DNA from: a candidate division WOR-3 bacterium
GTDB lineage: Bacteria > Hydrothermota > Tepidihabitantia > Tepidihabitantales > Tepidihabitantaceae
Direction of reading: 5' to 3'
Length of the DNA: 64,000 nt
Assembly: GCA_013177935.1 (NCBI GenBank)
Contig: JABLXZ010000003.1
Location: forward strand, 62,001-126,000
In this document: piece after piece, positions 8,082 to 17,099 of the stretch
Layout of the letters: each line of letters opens with the position of its first letter
Numbering within the stretch: position 1 is the first letter of the stretch
Notes under the pieces: generated by a model
Told to the model about the DNA's origin: nothing
Seen by the model: only the letters and a program-made list of their open reading frames with translations
Database searches by the model: none
Translations under genes and position numbers: made by a program

Positions 8082-9660
8082 CAATATTATCGGACCCGAA
8101 CCAACGGTTCAGAGTCGGGTTAATGAATTGCTTGAGCCTGCCCTATACGGGGGTGGGGTGAAGCGGGTGCGATTGATTCAGACTCACACCTCCTGGGTTT
8201 TTATCGCCGGTGATTTTGCCTATAAGGTGAAAAAGCCGGTGAATTTTGGTTTTCTTGACTACACGACGCTTTCTGCCCGGAGGTTTTTCTGCTACGAGGA
8301 GTTGCGGTTGAATCGGTATCTATCACCGGACCTTTACCTTGGTGTTGTGCCGATTGTGGAAAGGAAGGGACGGTTGCGATTAGGTGGCGGCGGTCGGGTG
8401 ATTGACTACTGCGTGAAGATGCGGGCGTTGCCCCAGCGGGCAATTATGACCGAGCGACTGAAAAGAGGCGAGGTGAGTTTTCAGCATATTGATGAGATTG
8501 CCCGGCGGATTAGTGAGTTTCATCGGAAAGCGGAGCGAGGCAAACAGGTTGCACAGTACGGCAGTAGCGAGATAATTAAACTGAACTGGGATGAGAACTT
8601 CGCCCAGACAATGGAGTTTCGGGGAAAAACGATTTCCCCCCGGATGTTTCAAGAGATTAAAGGGGCGGTGGAACGGTTTATCGCTGAAAATCGGGACACC
8701 TTCCGCGACCGAAGGCAGCGCGGTTTTGTTCGGCGCTGTCACGGTGACCTGCATTCGAAAAATATCTTTCTTGCCGACCGGGTTTATATCTTTGACTGTA
8801 TTGAGTTTAATCCTCGTTTTTCCTGCGGTGATGTGGCTTCTGAGGTGGCGTTTATGGCGATGGATTTAGACTTTTTTAACCGCCACGACCTTGCAAACTT
8901 TTTTCTTGAACGGTACCTGGTTTATTCGGAAGACAGGGGTTTTCTCAAACTTTTGGATTTCTACCGATGTTATCGGGCATATGTTCGGGGTAAAGTCACC
9001 AGTTTTCAATTGAACGACCCCACGGTTCCCCAACGGGCAAAAAAGGTAGCGCTTGTCACGGCGCGACGGTATTTTGCACTTGCCAGCCGTTATGCCCGGT
9101 TAATGACAGAGAAAAATTGGCTGATGGTGGTGTTTGGACTGCCTGGTGTTGGCAAGAGTTACCTGGCAAAGCGATTTGCGATGAGACGCCTGGCGATTCA
9201 TCTGTTGTCCGATTCGATTCGCAAACAGTTGCTCGGGATTCCGATTGATGAGTCGCGGTTTGAGGGGTATGGTAAAGGGATTTACACCGCCGATGTCAGC
9301 AAAAGGACATATGAAGAGTTGCTCAAGCGGGCAGAAATTTTTTTACGAGGAAAGCAGAGCGTGATTCTGGACGCAACCTTTCTTTCGCCCGAGACCCGCA
9401 ACCGATGTCGCGAGCTCGCACAAAGGTTGGGTGTTAAGGTGTTATTTGTCTGGGCAAATTGTCCGGAGAAGACGGTGGAAAGGCGACTGCAACGGCGGGC
9501 AAAAGAGGGCGGTTTTTCAGATGCTAATCTTGAAGTTTATCAGGCGATGAAGGCAAGGTTTCAACCCCCGGAAGACCGTGCTGATTTAATTACGGTTGAC
9601 ACCCGGGTTCCGATAACAAAACTGTTTAAGAAAATTGAGCGCGCATTACTTTATTTCTGA
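8074..9660 (+). CDS. Fusion of APH-like kinase domain and AAA-type small-molecule kinase
   Basis: The 528-residue protein joins two kinase-like domains. The N-terminal part (about residues 1-330) resembles the aminoglycoside-phosphotransferase-like COG2187 family, with HGDLHSKNIFL and the following metal-binding IFDCIEFNPRF. The C-terminal part (about 345-528) is a P-loop kinase of the COG0645 type, with Walker A GLPGVGKSY and a later arginine-rich lid (RRLQRRAKEGGF). This fusion is widespread in bacteria but its substrate is unknown to me. It starts at GTG 8074 inside the end of the phosphorylase gene and overlaps lpxH by 26 nt, so it belongs to the same transcript. No antibiotic-resistance role is implied. 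Confidence 0.85.
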   Translation: MSNNIIGPEPTVQSRVNELLEPALYGGGVKRVRLIQTHTSWVFIAGDFAYKVKKPVNFGFLDYTTLSARRFFCYEELRLNRYLSPDLYLGVVPIVERKGRLRLGGGGRVIDYCVKMRALPQRAIMTERLKRGEVSFQHIDEIARRISEFHRKAERGKQVAQYGSSEIIKLNWDENFAQTMEFRGKTISPRMFQEIKGAVERFIAENRDTFRDRRQRGFVRRCHGDLHSKNIFLADRVYIFDCIEFNPRFSCGDVASEVAFMAMDLDFFNRHDLANFFLERYLVYSEDRGFLKLLDFYRCYRAYVRGKVTSFQLNDPTVPQRAKKVALVTARRYFALASRYARLMTEKNWLMVVFGLPGVGKSYLAKRFAMRRLAIHLLSDSIRKQLLGIPIDESRFEGYGKGIYTADVSKRTYEELLKRAEIFLRGKQSVILDATFLSPETRNRCRELAQRLGVKVLFVWANCPEKTVERRLQRRAKEGGFSDANLEVYQAMKARFQPPEDRADLITVDTRVPITKLFKKIERALLYF

Positions 9661-10345
9661 TGTGCATCTCGGAATGGGGTCACCTGTTGCCGAGAAGCGG
9701 TTTACCGATTTCCTTTTGAGTATAAAAGGCAAGGCCCAAGGGCTTTATATCCTTGGCGATCTATTTGAGTTCTGGTTCGAATATCGGCGGGTGGTGCCGA
9801 AAATCGAGTTTGAGGTTTTGGGCCGGATGCGAGATTTATCGGAAAGCGGCACGAAAATTTTCCTATTTCGAGGGAATCACGATATCTGGTTCAAAGGGTG
9901 GTTAGAAAAAGGATTGAAGGTCGAGGCGCTGTATGATGAACAGGAGATGATGATTGATGGGTTACGGGTTTACCTGGCGCACGGTGATGCCTTAGACCGG
10001 GGCTTTGTACCCAGAATTTTTCGTTCCTTGATGCGATGTTCAATCAACGGTTTTCTATTTTCCTGGTTGCATCCTGATATCGGCATCGGGCTGGCGCGCC
10101 GTATTGCGGTTCGGAGCCGGCAGGGGATGGAAAAACAGGGTGCAGCGTTGAAAGTGCAGGCGGCAATGCTTCAGTTTGCACGCGAGAAGATTGCGGCCGG
10201 TTGCGATGTGGTGATGTTGGGGCACTCCCATATTCCTGAGATAAGAAATTTCGATGCCGGGGTTTATATCAACATTGGAGACTGGCTAAAAAATTTTACC
10301 TACGGGATGATTAGCAACGGTAAAGCAACGCTTGAGCGTTTTTGA
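9635..10345 (+). CDS. lpxH: UDP-2,3-diacylglucosamine diphosphatase (LpxH-like)
   Basis: LpxH hydrolyses UDP-2,3-diacylglucosamine to lipid X in lipid A synthesis at the cytoplasmic face of the inner membrane. The calcineurin-like metallophosphatase motifs are in order: ISDVHLG, GDLFEFW, FRGNHDIWF, AHGDALD and LGHSHIPE. The arginine/tyrosine-rich insert near residue 50 fits LpxH. Length is 236 residues. It starts at TTG 9635, overlapping the preceding kinase gene by 26 nt, and its TGA overlaps the next gene's ATG. A general phosphoesterase is the alternative, but the other lipid A and Lpt genes in the window support LpxH. Confidence 0.82.
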   Translation: MSAHYFISDVHLGMGSPVAEKRFTDFLLSIKGKAQGLYILGDLFEFWFEYRRVVPKIEFEVLGRMRDLSESGTKIFLFRGNHDIWFKGWLEKGLKVEALYDEQEMMIDGLRVYLAHGDALDRGFVPRIFRSLMRCSINGFLFSWLHPDIGIGLARRIAVRSRQGMEKQGAALKVQAAMLQFAREKIAAGCDVVMLGHSHIPEIRNFDAGVYINIGDWLKNFTYGMISNGKATLERF

Positions 10346-11289
10346 TGAAGAATTTCTGGCAATTTTTAAGACTTGGTGCCGAGCGGGGTGTTCGGGCATT
10401 TGGGAAACTTTTATTGATTGTTGCACCGGTTTATACGCTCGTTACCGCATTGAAGTATACGCCGGTTCTTGCTGCTTTTGCCCAGTTTATGGCGCCGTTT
10501 ATGCGTTTTTTCCGTTTGCCGGGTGAGGCGGCGATGGCACTGATTTTGGGCAATTTCATCAATATCTACGCTTCCCTGGGAGCGATTACGGCACTAAAAA
10601 TCACCGGTGGTCAATTGACGGTGTTGAGTTTGATGATACTTATTTCTCATTCACAGATTCTTGAAACGGCGGTCTTCTTTCAGATTCGGGCAAAGTGGTG
10701 GCTTTTGTGGTTTGTTCGGCTGGTGGTTTCACTACTGGCGGGTGCGGGACTCGCAGTGCTCATTGTGCGGAACGGTTCTGGAGGGGGCGGAAATACGGAT
10801 TTTTCTCTCCTGCGGCAAGAGTTTGTGCTTGGGCCGGCTTTACAGGGATGGGCGGAAGGGCTTTTCAGTACCGGGGTCAAGATGCTATTGGTGCTGGTGG
10901 GTATTTTTATCCTGCTGGAACTGGCACGGGGTTACGGGGTGCTAAAAAAAGTGCTATCCGCGGTGAAGCGGGTTATTGGATTTATGGGCTACAACGAGGC
11001 AGCGGCAATGCCCTGGCTTGCCGGTAATGTGTTTGGAATTGTGTTTGGCGCCGGACTGATTGTTGAGTCGGTCAAAGAGGGTGGATTGACACCGAAACAG
11101 GTGACTCTGGTTGCTCAGTTTCTGGCGCTGTGTCATGGTCTATTTGAGGACACCGCAATATTTATCGTTCTCGGCGCAAACCTTTTCTGGATTGTGGTGC
11201 CGAGGATAGTTCTGGCGGTTATTGTCACTTGGATTTTAAACCGGTGCCTGAAGGAAAATCAGGGGTTGACAGAAGTGAAGGAAAACTGA
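10345..11289 (+). CDS. Nucleoside-recognition (Gate) domain membrane protein
   Basis: This 314-residue integral membrane protein has about eight hydrophobic segments and two copies of the Gate-type motif seen in nucleoside transporters and spore maturation proteins SpmA/SpmB (first copy near GNFINIYASLGAITAL, second near NEAAAMPWLAGNVFGIVFGA). It lies directly after lpxH with a 1-nt stop-start overlap. Proximity to a nucleoside phosphorylase in the same operon is compatible with nucleoside or small-solute movement, but this is inference and the substrate is unknown. Confidence 0.78.
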   Translation: MKNFWQFLRLGAERGVRAFGKLLLIVAPVYTLVTALKYTPVLAAFAQFMAPFMRFFRLPGEAAMALILGNFINIYASLGAITALKITGGQLTVLSLMILISHSQILETAVFFQIRAKWWLLWFVRLVVSLLAGAGLAVLIVRNGSGGGGNTDFSLLRQEFVLGPALQGWAEGLFSTGVKMLLVLVGIFILLELARGYGVLKKVLSAVKRVIGFMGYNEAAAMPWLAGNVFGIVFGAGLIVESVKEGGLTPKQVTLVAQFLALCHGLFEDTAIFIVLGANLFWIVVPRIVLAVIVTWILNRCLKENQGLTEVKEN

Positions 11290-11317
11290 TAATAAAAAGA
11301 GCAAGAAAGGAGCAAAG

Positions 11318-12763
11318 GTGAAAATCAACTTGACGATCAAAAGAAAATGGCGGGGTAAAGTAAGAGTGCTACTTGTCTTTGAAGGGGAATTTGATACCGA
11401 TGGATTGATTGACCGGCGTTTTGGCGGAAAATTTGCCGAGACGGGAATTGCGGTGAAGGGTGACAATAGAGTGGTGCTGGGTGGTTTAGGGAAACGGACC
11501 GAGTTTGAATTGGAACGGGTTCGAGTCGCCCTGGCAAAGGTTTTGCGCCGGGCTGGTGAGTTGGGTGCGGACGAGGTCGGGCTTCCCATCACTGCCGGAC
11601 TCAAGGTGGATAGTAAAAGTTTTGTATCCGCTGCGGTTGAGGGGGCGATACTCAGCGGTTATCAATTTCGTAAGTTTCGCACAGTGAATGAGGATGTTGT
11701 AAAGGTTGATAGAATGGCTATTTTAGCCGAGAGCGAGAGGGAGGTCACCGAGTTGCGGCCAGTGGCTGATGATGCGGAGCGCCGTGCTCGAGCGGTTTGT
11801 TATGTCCGGGATTTGGTTAACGAGCCTTCTGCCAGCAAAGCGCCGATGATGCTTGCGGACCGGGCAAAGGAACTGGCGCAAGGAGAACGGGTTACGATTA
11901 AAGTGATGGATGCAGCGGAACTCGAGCGGCTGGGAATGGGCGGCATAATCGGTGTTGGTAAAGGTTCCCACAATCCACCCTGTATGGTCCATCTGACCTA
12001 TAAACCTAAAGTCAAGCCCAAGCGGACGATGGTAGTCGTCGGTAAGGGCATCACATTTGATTCGGGTGGACTCTCCCTGAAAACTGCCCAACAGATGGAG
12101 TCGATGAAAGATGATATGGCGGGTGCGGCTACGGTTTTCGGGTTATTTAATTATCTTCGGGAGGTTGATATACCGGTCGTAGTTCATGGGTTGACACCAC
12201 TGGCTGAGAATTTGCCCGGGGGTGGTGCCCAGAAGCCTGGTGATGTGATTCGCCACTTTAATGGTAAGACGGTTGAGGTGATGAATACCGATGCGGAGGG
12301 CCGCTTGATTCTTGCGGATGCGCTTGCCTACGGTGCAACTTTGAAGCCTGACTTGATGATTGACATTGCGACCCTGACCGGTGCCTGTGTTGTGGCGCTG
12401 GGCAATGAGATTTCAGGAGTACTGGGTACCGATGAAAAGACGATTGCCCGGCTGATTGCCATTGGTAAGGAAATGGGTGAGTACTTCTGGCAGTTACCGT
12501 TGTTTGAGCGGTACCGTTCCCACATGAAAAGCGGGGTTGCGGACTTTAAAAATATCGGCAAACCGCAAAATGCCGGGACAATCATCGGTGGACTATTTCT
12601 ATCCGAGTTTGTGCCGAAAACGGTGCCCTGGGTGCATATTGACATTGCCGGCACCGCCTATACCAATGAGGACCGGGATTATTGCCCGGCGGGCGCCACC
12701 GGGGTACCGTTGCGAACACTCATCGCGCTTTTTGCCGGAACAATCGATGACACCGGCAGTTGA
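11318..12763 (+). CDS. pepA: Leucyl aminopeptidase, family M17
   Basis: This is a cytosolic di-metal aminopeptidase of 481 residues. The N-terminal domain is divergent, while the catalytic domain carries the metal-ligand segments VGKGITFDSGGLSLK, MKDDMAGAA and the M17 signature NTDAEGRL, followed by ATLTGACVVALG. GTG at 11318 has AAAGGAG upstream. It sits 28 bp after the Gate-domain gene and overlaps znuC by 17 nt. The same family can act as a site-specific recombination accessory factor in enteric bacteria; nothing here suggests that role. Confidence 0.95.
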   Translation: MKINLTIKRKWRGKVRVLLVFEGEFDTDGLIDRRFGGKFAETGIAVKGDNRVVLGGLGKRTEFELERVRVALAKVLRRAGELGADEVGLPITAGLKVDSKSFVSAAVEGAILSGYQFRKFRTVNEDVVKVDRMAILAESEREVTELRPVADDAERRARAVCYVRDLVNEPSASKAPMMLADRAKELAQGERVTIKVMDAAELERLGMGGIIGVGKGSHNPPCMVHLTYKPKVKPKRTMVVVGKGITFDSGGLSLKTAQQMESMKDDMAGAATVFGLFNYLREVDIPVVVHGLTPLAENLPGGGAQKPGDVIRHFNGKTVEVMNTDAEGRLILADALAYGATLKPDLMIDIATLTGACVVALGNEISGVLGTDEKTIARLIAIGKEMGEYFWQLPLFERYRSHMKSGVADFKNIGKPQNAGTIIGGLFLSEFVPKTVPWVHIDIAGTAYTNEDRDYCPAGATGVPLRTLIALFAGTIDDTGS

Positions 12764-13526
12764 GTTTACCGGGGTTACCGTTGTATTTCAAGATACGGTT
12801 GCCCTGCAGGATGTTTCGTTCAGTCTTGCCAAAGGGGAGTTTTTAGGTGTCATCGGTCCAAACGGCTCGGGCAAGACCACGCTTTTGAAAACGGTATTGG
12901 GATTGATTCAACCAATTCAGGGTAAAGTGACTGTTTTAGGCGCAAGCGGCGGTCGCATCGGTAAGGTAAGAACCTTGATTGGTTATGTGCCCCAGCGTAA
13001 GCCGATTGATGTAAACTTTCCGGTAAATGTGCGGGATGCGGTTTTGATGGGAACTTACGGGCGGATAGGACTTTTAAAGTTCCCCGGGAAAAAAGAACAG
13101 GCAAAGGCACAAGCGGCGCTGGCAGCGGTTGGTTTGGAGGATATGGCGTTTCATACGGCAGGCCATCTTTCGGGTGGGCAGCAGCAGCGACTGTTTCTTG
13201 CCCGGGCACTTGTAGGAGACCCAGAGTTACTTTTGCTTGACGAGCCTACGGCCGGAGTTGATGTGGCAACTCGAGGACAGATTGTGGAATTGATACGGAG
13301 GGTTCATCGGGAGCGGCGGTTGACGACGATTTATGTAACGCATGATGTCAATGAGGTGTTGCCTTGTGTAGACCGAGTGATGTTTCTCAACCATACAGTC
13401 AAGGCTCTTGGTTCCTGCGATGAGGTTTTAAACCCGGCGGTTTTAGGTCAACTTTATGGCACGCCGGTTGCGGTAGTGGAAAGAGAGGGCCGAAAATTTT
13501 TGCTGGTCGATGACCGCCATGCTTGA
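12747..13526 (+). CDS. znuC: Zinc/manganese ABC transporter, ATP-binding protein
   Basis: This ATPase subunit has Walker A (GPNGSGKTTLLK), the Q-loop region (GYVPQRKPID, whose QR-K-IDxxFP pattern is typical of ZnuC/MntB-type importers), the signature LSGGQQQR and Walker B LLLLDEPTAG with the following H-loop (VTHDV). The 259-residue start at ATG 12747 is chosen over a longer frame because it begins directly with the ABC domain. It overlaps pepA by 17 nt and the permease gene by 17 nt. Confidence 0.92.
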   Translation: MTPAVEFTGVTVVFQDTVALQDVSFSLAKGEFLGVIGPNGSGKTTLLKTVLGLIQPIQGKVTVLGASGGRIGKVRTLIGYVPQRKPIDVNFPVNVRDAVLMGTYGRIGLLKFPGKKEQAKAQAALAAVGLEDMAFHTAGHLSGGQQQRLFLARALVGDPELLLLDEPTAGVDVATRGQIVELIRRVHRERRLTTIYVTHDVNEVLPCVDRVMFLNHTVKALGSCDEVLNPAVLGQLYGTPVAVVEREGRKFLLVDDRHA

Positions 13527-14352
13527 TTTTTTGAATTACGGGTTTGTTCGTAACGCCATTCTCGGTTCCCTACTTGTGGGTACAGTCTGTTCGCTCATCG
13601 GGGTGTTTGTTGTTTTACGCGGGCTGGCATTTGCTGGCGCCGGTATTGCCCATGCGGCGTTCGGGGGAGTGGCGCTCGGATTTTTACTTGGGGTTGATCC
13701 CCTTTTAACCGCAGTTGTCTTTTGCCTTGTTACCGCCGGATTGATTCAGGTAACCGGTAAAAGGACAAGTTTGCGTCAGGACACCGCTATCGGCGTCTTT
13801 TTTGCCTTTACGATGGCGCTGGGGGTTTTGTTTATCGGGTTTATGCGCCGCTACGACGCGCGAATTTATGGTTACCTGTTCGGAAACATTTTAGGAGTTA
13901 CACCGGGAAATTTGCTGATTATGGCGGGGCTGACAGGCATCGTGCTGCTTTTCATCGGGTTGTTTTATAACCAGTTCAAGTTTCTGGCTTTTGATGAGGA
14001 GATGGCGCAGGCAAGCGGTTTGCCGACGGGCGTTCTCGGGGGGTTACAACTTGGACTGCTGGCGCTTGTTGTGGTAGTTTCCATTAAGGCGGTTGGGGTG
14101 ATTTTGGTTGAGGCGTTGCTTGTGATACCAGCGGCAACCGCCTATCAACTTACTAACCGGTACGGAATGATGTTCTTTTTATCCTGGGTGGTGGCGATTG
14201 GTGCCTGTTGTATCGGATTGATACTTTCATATCTGCTTGGTGTCCCTTCCGGAGCCACAATCGTTTTGGTGGCAGCGGTAGGGTTTGGTCTGGCTGCAAT
14301 ATTTTCGCCCAAAAGAAGAAGGTGTAAGGTATGCGGGAAAAAGTTGTCCTGA
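13510..14352 (+). CDS. znuB: Zinc/manganese ABC transporter, permease
   Basis: This is a membrane protein of 280 residues with about eight transmembrane segments and the ABC-3 family motifs (GLAFAGAGIAHAAFGGVALGF near residue 35, VGVILVEALLVIPAATAYQLT near residue 195). An unusual feature is the tail: after the last membrane helix come SPKRRR and a CKVC pair (CKVCGKKLS), which would be cytoplasmic and could bind a metal. ATG 13510 is used; ATG 13519 is an alternative. It overlaps both neighbours in the znuCBA unit. Confidence 0.92.
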   Translation: MTAMLDFLNYGFVRNAILGSLLVGTVCSLIGVFVVLRGLAFAGAGIAHAAFGGVALGFLLGVDPLLTAVVFCLVTAGLIQVTGKRTSLRQDTAIGVFFAFTMALGVLFIGFMRRYDARIYGYLFGNILGVTPGNLLIMAGLTGIVLLFIGLFYNQFKFLAFDEEMAQASGLPTGVLGGLQLGLLALVVVVSIKAVGVILVEALLVIPAATAYQLTNRYGMMFFLSWVVAIGACCIGLILSYLLGVPSGATIVLVAAVGFGLAAIFSPKRRRCKVCGKKLS

Positions 14353-15263
14353 TGGCGTTAACCTTAATTTTTGTTACCGGATGTCCTGAAGCGAACAGAG
14401 AAGGCCGGTTTGTCGAGACCGATTCACGCCCATTGGTTATCACAACGCTTCCTGACCTTGCCGATTGGGTACTTCAGGTGGGTGGTGAATCGGTAGCGGT
14501 TCAATCGCTTATTACCGGGGCAGAAGAGCCGCATAGTTACGAACCGCGGGTTGCCGATGCCGAAAAGCTAAAGAAGGCGACATTGGTTGTGCGGGTCGGT
14601 CTGGGTTTAGATGATTGGCTAAACGGTTTAATCGAAAATGCCCGTAACAAGAGGCTGAAAATACTAACGGTTTCCGACAAGGTGGAGGTTATCAAAGATG
14701 AGGATGTTGCGGGAGCGGCAAAAACGCACCATCATACTCATGAGTATGGCAATCCGCACATCTGGCTCGACCCTGATGTTGCTAAAATAACGGTTAAGAA
14801 GATTGTTGAGATATTAAGCGAATTCAATCCAGCGAGGAAAGAATTTTACCACAAAAGGGGCGATGCTTACATTAAAAGGATTGACAGTACCGTTGCCGAG
14901 TTGAGAAGGTTCGCTGAAGATTTACCGAGTCGAAAGTTTGTTGCAATGCACGAATCCTGGCCCTATTTCTGCCGGGCTTTTGGGTTTGAGATGATAAGGG
15001 CGGTTGAACCTTTACCAGGACAGGAGCCATCGGCGCAAGACATCGCCCGTCTCGTTCAGATAATAAGGCAGGAAGAAGTGCGGGCAATAGTGATCGAGCC
15101 GCAGCACAATCGGGATTTGGCAGACGCCCTTGCCCGCGAGACCGGAGCAAAGGTTATTGTCCTGGCATCGACAACCGGTTCGCTGCCTTCAGTTACCAAC
15201 TATCTAACTCTTCTCGAATACGATGTGAAGACGCTGGCAGCTGCGTTGTCCGGCAGCGATTGA
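14331..15263 (+). CDS. znuA: Zinc-type ABC transporter substrate-binding lipoprotein
   Basis: This solute-binding protein of the ZnuA/TroA cluster is 310 residues long. It has a lipoprotein signal (LIFVTGC, lipidated Cys18), a first metal-ligand segment near EEPHSYEP, a histidine-rich loop (THHHTHEYGNPHIW) typical of zinc-specific members, MHESWPYF, and a final acidic ligand segment (VIEPQHN). The loop favours zinc over manganese. It overlaps the permease gene by 22 nt and ends the operon. No Zur-like gene or obvious operator is visible nearby. Confidence 0.93.
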   Translation: MREKVVLMALTLIFVTGCPEANREGRFVETDSRPLVITTLPDLADWVLQVGGESVAVQSLITGAEEPHSYEPRVADAEKLKKATLVVRVGLGLDDWLNGLIENARNKRLKILTVSDKVEVIKDEDVAGAAKTHHHTHEYGNPHIWLDPDVAKITVKKIVEILSEFNPARKEFYHKRGDAYIKRIDSTVAELRRFAEDLPSRKFVAMHESWPYFCRAFGFEMIRAVEPLPGQEPSAQDIARLVQIIRQEEVRAIVIEPQHNRDLADALARETGAKVIVLASTTGSLPSVTNYLTLLEYDVKTLAAALSGSD

Positions 15264-15271
15264 GCAATTGT

Positions 15272-17095
15272 TCAGGATAAGGTGTAAACGGTAAGCAACT
15301 GGCCACGGATTCGGTACTGGCGGAGCGGTCTCATTCGTTCTTTTAGTGTCAGCGGAATTTTATTCCAGAGGAGTTGGTCAACTTCGTTTTCCCCGATAAT
15401 GATATGGGTGACACCAAAGCGATTTATTGGGTCGTTGATGTTTGCCCAGTCGGTGATGGCGACTGCCCTTTTTCGGGATTCAATCATCAGGGGTGGTGCC
15501 CAGGAGCCAGCGACGACCGCATCCTGTGGCAAGATTTGGTCCAGGTCGCGGGCTGAAGAAATTAGAATGTAGGTACGGTTGGAAAACCAGTTGAAAAATT
15601 GTCCCAGGTCAAGGCGCAGGGAAAACAAAAGCAGCAGGGCGGCGATAAATGGTTTCAGCGCCCGCAGTGCGCCCAATTTTTTGGCAGTGAAAAAACGGTA
15701 TAGTGCGGTACCGATAATGCCGGTTGCCAGCGCGATTATTAAAGCGAGTATTGTTATGCCCGACTCGTTACCCGGTGCCGGGTAGTTGCGGAATCCGGCA
15801 ATATGAAGAAGTAACTGAACGACAAGGGGCCAGAGATAAATGGCGTAGAGGATGCTATTCAAGAAAGAAAGCGGACTTTCGGTTTGCGTTCTCGTTTTCG
15901 CGTTCCGAAAGGGACCTTGTGTTCTGTCCTTTCCCGACATAGGAGAGGCAGAATTTGGTTTTGGGAAAAGCCATTGGCTGATGGTAATAGCAGCGGCGGC
16001 AATTAGAGGGGGAAGGATGACAATTTCGTAGCGGGGTGGTCGGTAGTTCATATAGCCGAGCATCAAAACGCCAAAGATAAACCAAAAGAGGAGATAGCGC
16101 GAGGATTGCTTCTCCTCGGGTTCGGCTTGACGGGTGGCGTGCATGGGCAGGGACAAAAATCCTAATAGGGCAATCCACACTAACCGGGGCAAAAGTCTTG
16201 AACGGACACCGATGGTAAATGTATTGAATAGGTACGCAATCAAAGTTTGAGGATGGCCAGCCGGCGATTCACTTGAGTGCCGAAGGACATATTGAAGGTA
16301 CTGATTGCGATAGGGAAGGAAAACTACTATCAACCAGATGAGGATTGCACCGATTGCGCCAGCAGTAAACCAGCCAAGGCTAACGAGAAACCGACGGCGT
16401 TCTTCCTGCTGGGAACGAGCCGAAAGCCCGCGGTTAATGAAGAGCAAAAGCAGCGCGGGCAGGATGAAAACGGCGGAGATTTTTATTAAGAGAAATGTGG
16501 CGAAGGCAAAAAAACCGCTCAATAACATCAGGATGGGTTTTTTCAGTGATTTTACCCAGAAGAAACCGGTGAGTAATAGAAAAAGAATCTGGACTGTTTC
16601 GATAAGTCCGAGACGGCTGTACATCACCAAGGGGTAACTCAAAGCAAGGAACAGACCGGCGAGCAGTGCCGCGATTTCTCGAGCGGTATGGCGAATCAAC
16701 AGCGCCATTATCAGTACCCCAAGGACCCCACTGAGAACCGAGAGAAGTTTTACCTGAACGAACCCGATGCCTAACAGTTTGAATATCAGGGCAACAAGGA
16801 TATTAACCAGCGGATAGATGCAGAAGGGTAAAAAGTCGTCTTGGTGCCAGTTGCCATAGAGGACAAAGTTGCGTGCCGAGTAGGTGTTCAAACTTTCATC
16901 GGTGTATGGAGCAAAACTCCAGGAAAGGTCTGGTGGTGGGTCAGCACGCAGGTCGGCGGTTCGTACGAGAAGGGCGATTAAAAGAATAGCAGCGAGGAGA
17001 AGCCAGAAATGGCGGTGGGCAAATAGTTCAATCTTGTGGGCGATGTTGGGACGATTATCTGGTTGATTTTTACGCACTGGAGAGTTTTTTTTCAT
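15272..17095 (-). CDS. GT-C family (GT39/PMT-like) membrane glycosyltransferase
   Basis: This 607-residue protein has about eleven hydrophobic segments. The first large loop carries an acidic motif (YTDESLNTYSARNFVLYGNW) typical of lipid-linked-sugar glycosyltransferases of the GT-C fold, in which Asp-Glu is catalytic. A soluble C-terminal domain follows (ARDLDQILPQDAVVAGSWAP). The ATG at 17095 is chosen because it lies four bases after the stop of the upstream PAS gene; a longer frame from 17188 would overlap that gene and lacks family similarity. The acceptor is unknown; protein or envelope-glycan glycosylation is plausible. Confidence 0.75.
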   Translation of the reverse strand: MKKNSPVRKNQPDNRPNIAHKIELFAHRHFWLLLAAILLIALLVRTADLRADPPPDLSWSFAPYTDESLNTYSARNFVLYGNWHQDDFLPFCIYPLVNILVALIFKLLGIGFVQVKLLSVLSGVLGVLIMALLIRHTAREIAALLAGLFLALSYPLVMYSRLGLIETVQILFLLLTGFFWVKSLKKPILMLLSGFFAFATFLLIKISAVFILPALLLLFINRGLSARSQQEERRRFLVSLGWFTAGAIGAILIWLIVVFLPYRNQYLQYVLRHSSESPAGHPQTLIAYLFNTFTIGVRSRLLPRLVWIALLGFLSLPMHATRQAEPEEKQSSRYLLFWFIFGVLMLGYMNYRPPRYEIVILPPLIAAAAITISQWLFPKPNSASPMSGKDRTQGPFRNAKTRTQTESPLSFLNSILYAIYLWPLVVQLLLHIAGFRNYPAPGNESGITILALIIALATGIIGTALYRFFTAKKLGALRALKPFIAALLLLFSLRLDLGQFFNWFSNRTYILISSARDLDQILPQDAVVAGSWAPPLMIESRKRAVAITDWANINDPINRFGVTHIIIGENEVDQLLWNKIPLTLKERMRPLRQYRIRGQLLTVYTLS

Positions 17096-17099
17096 TCTC

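Noticed and set aside
8074-9660. Aminoglycoside-resistance gene
   Set aside because: The APH-like domain belongs to a fused housekeeping-type kinase family; the HGDLH motif alone does not imply resistance.
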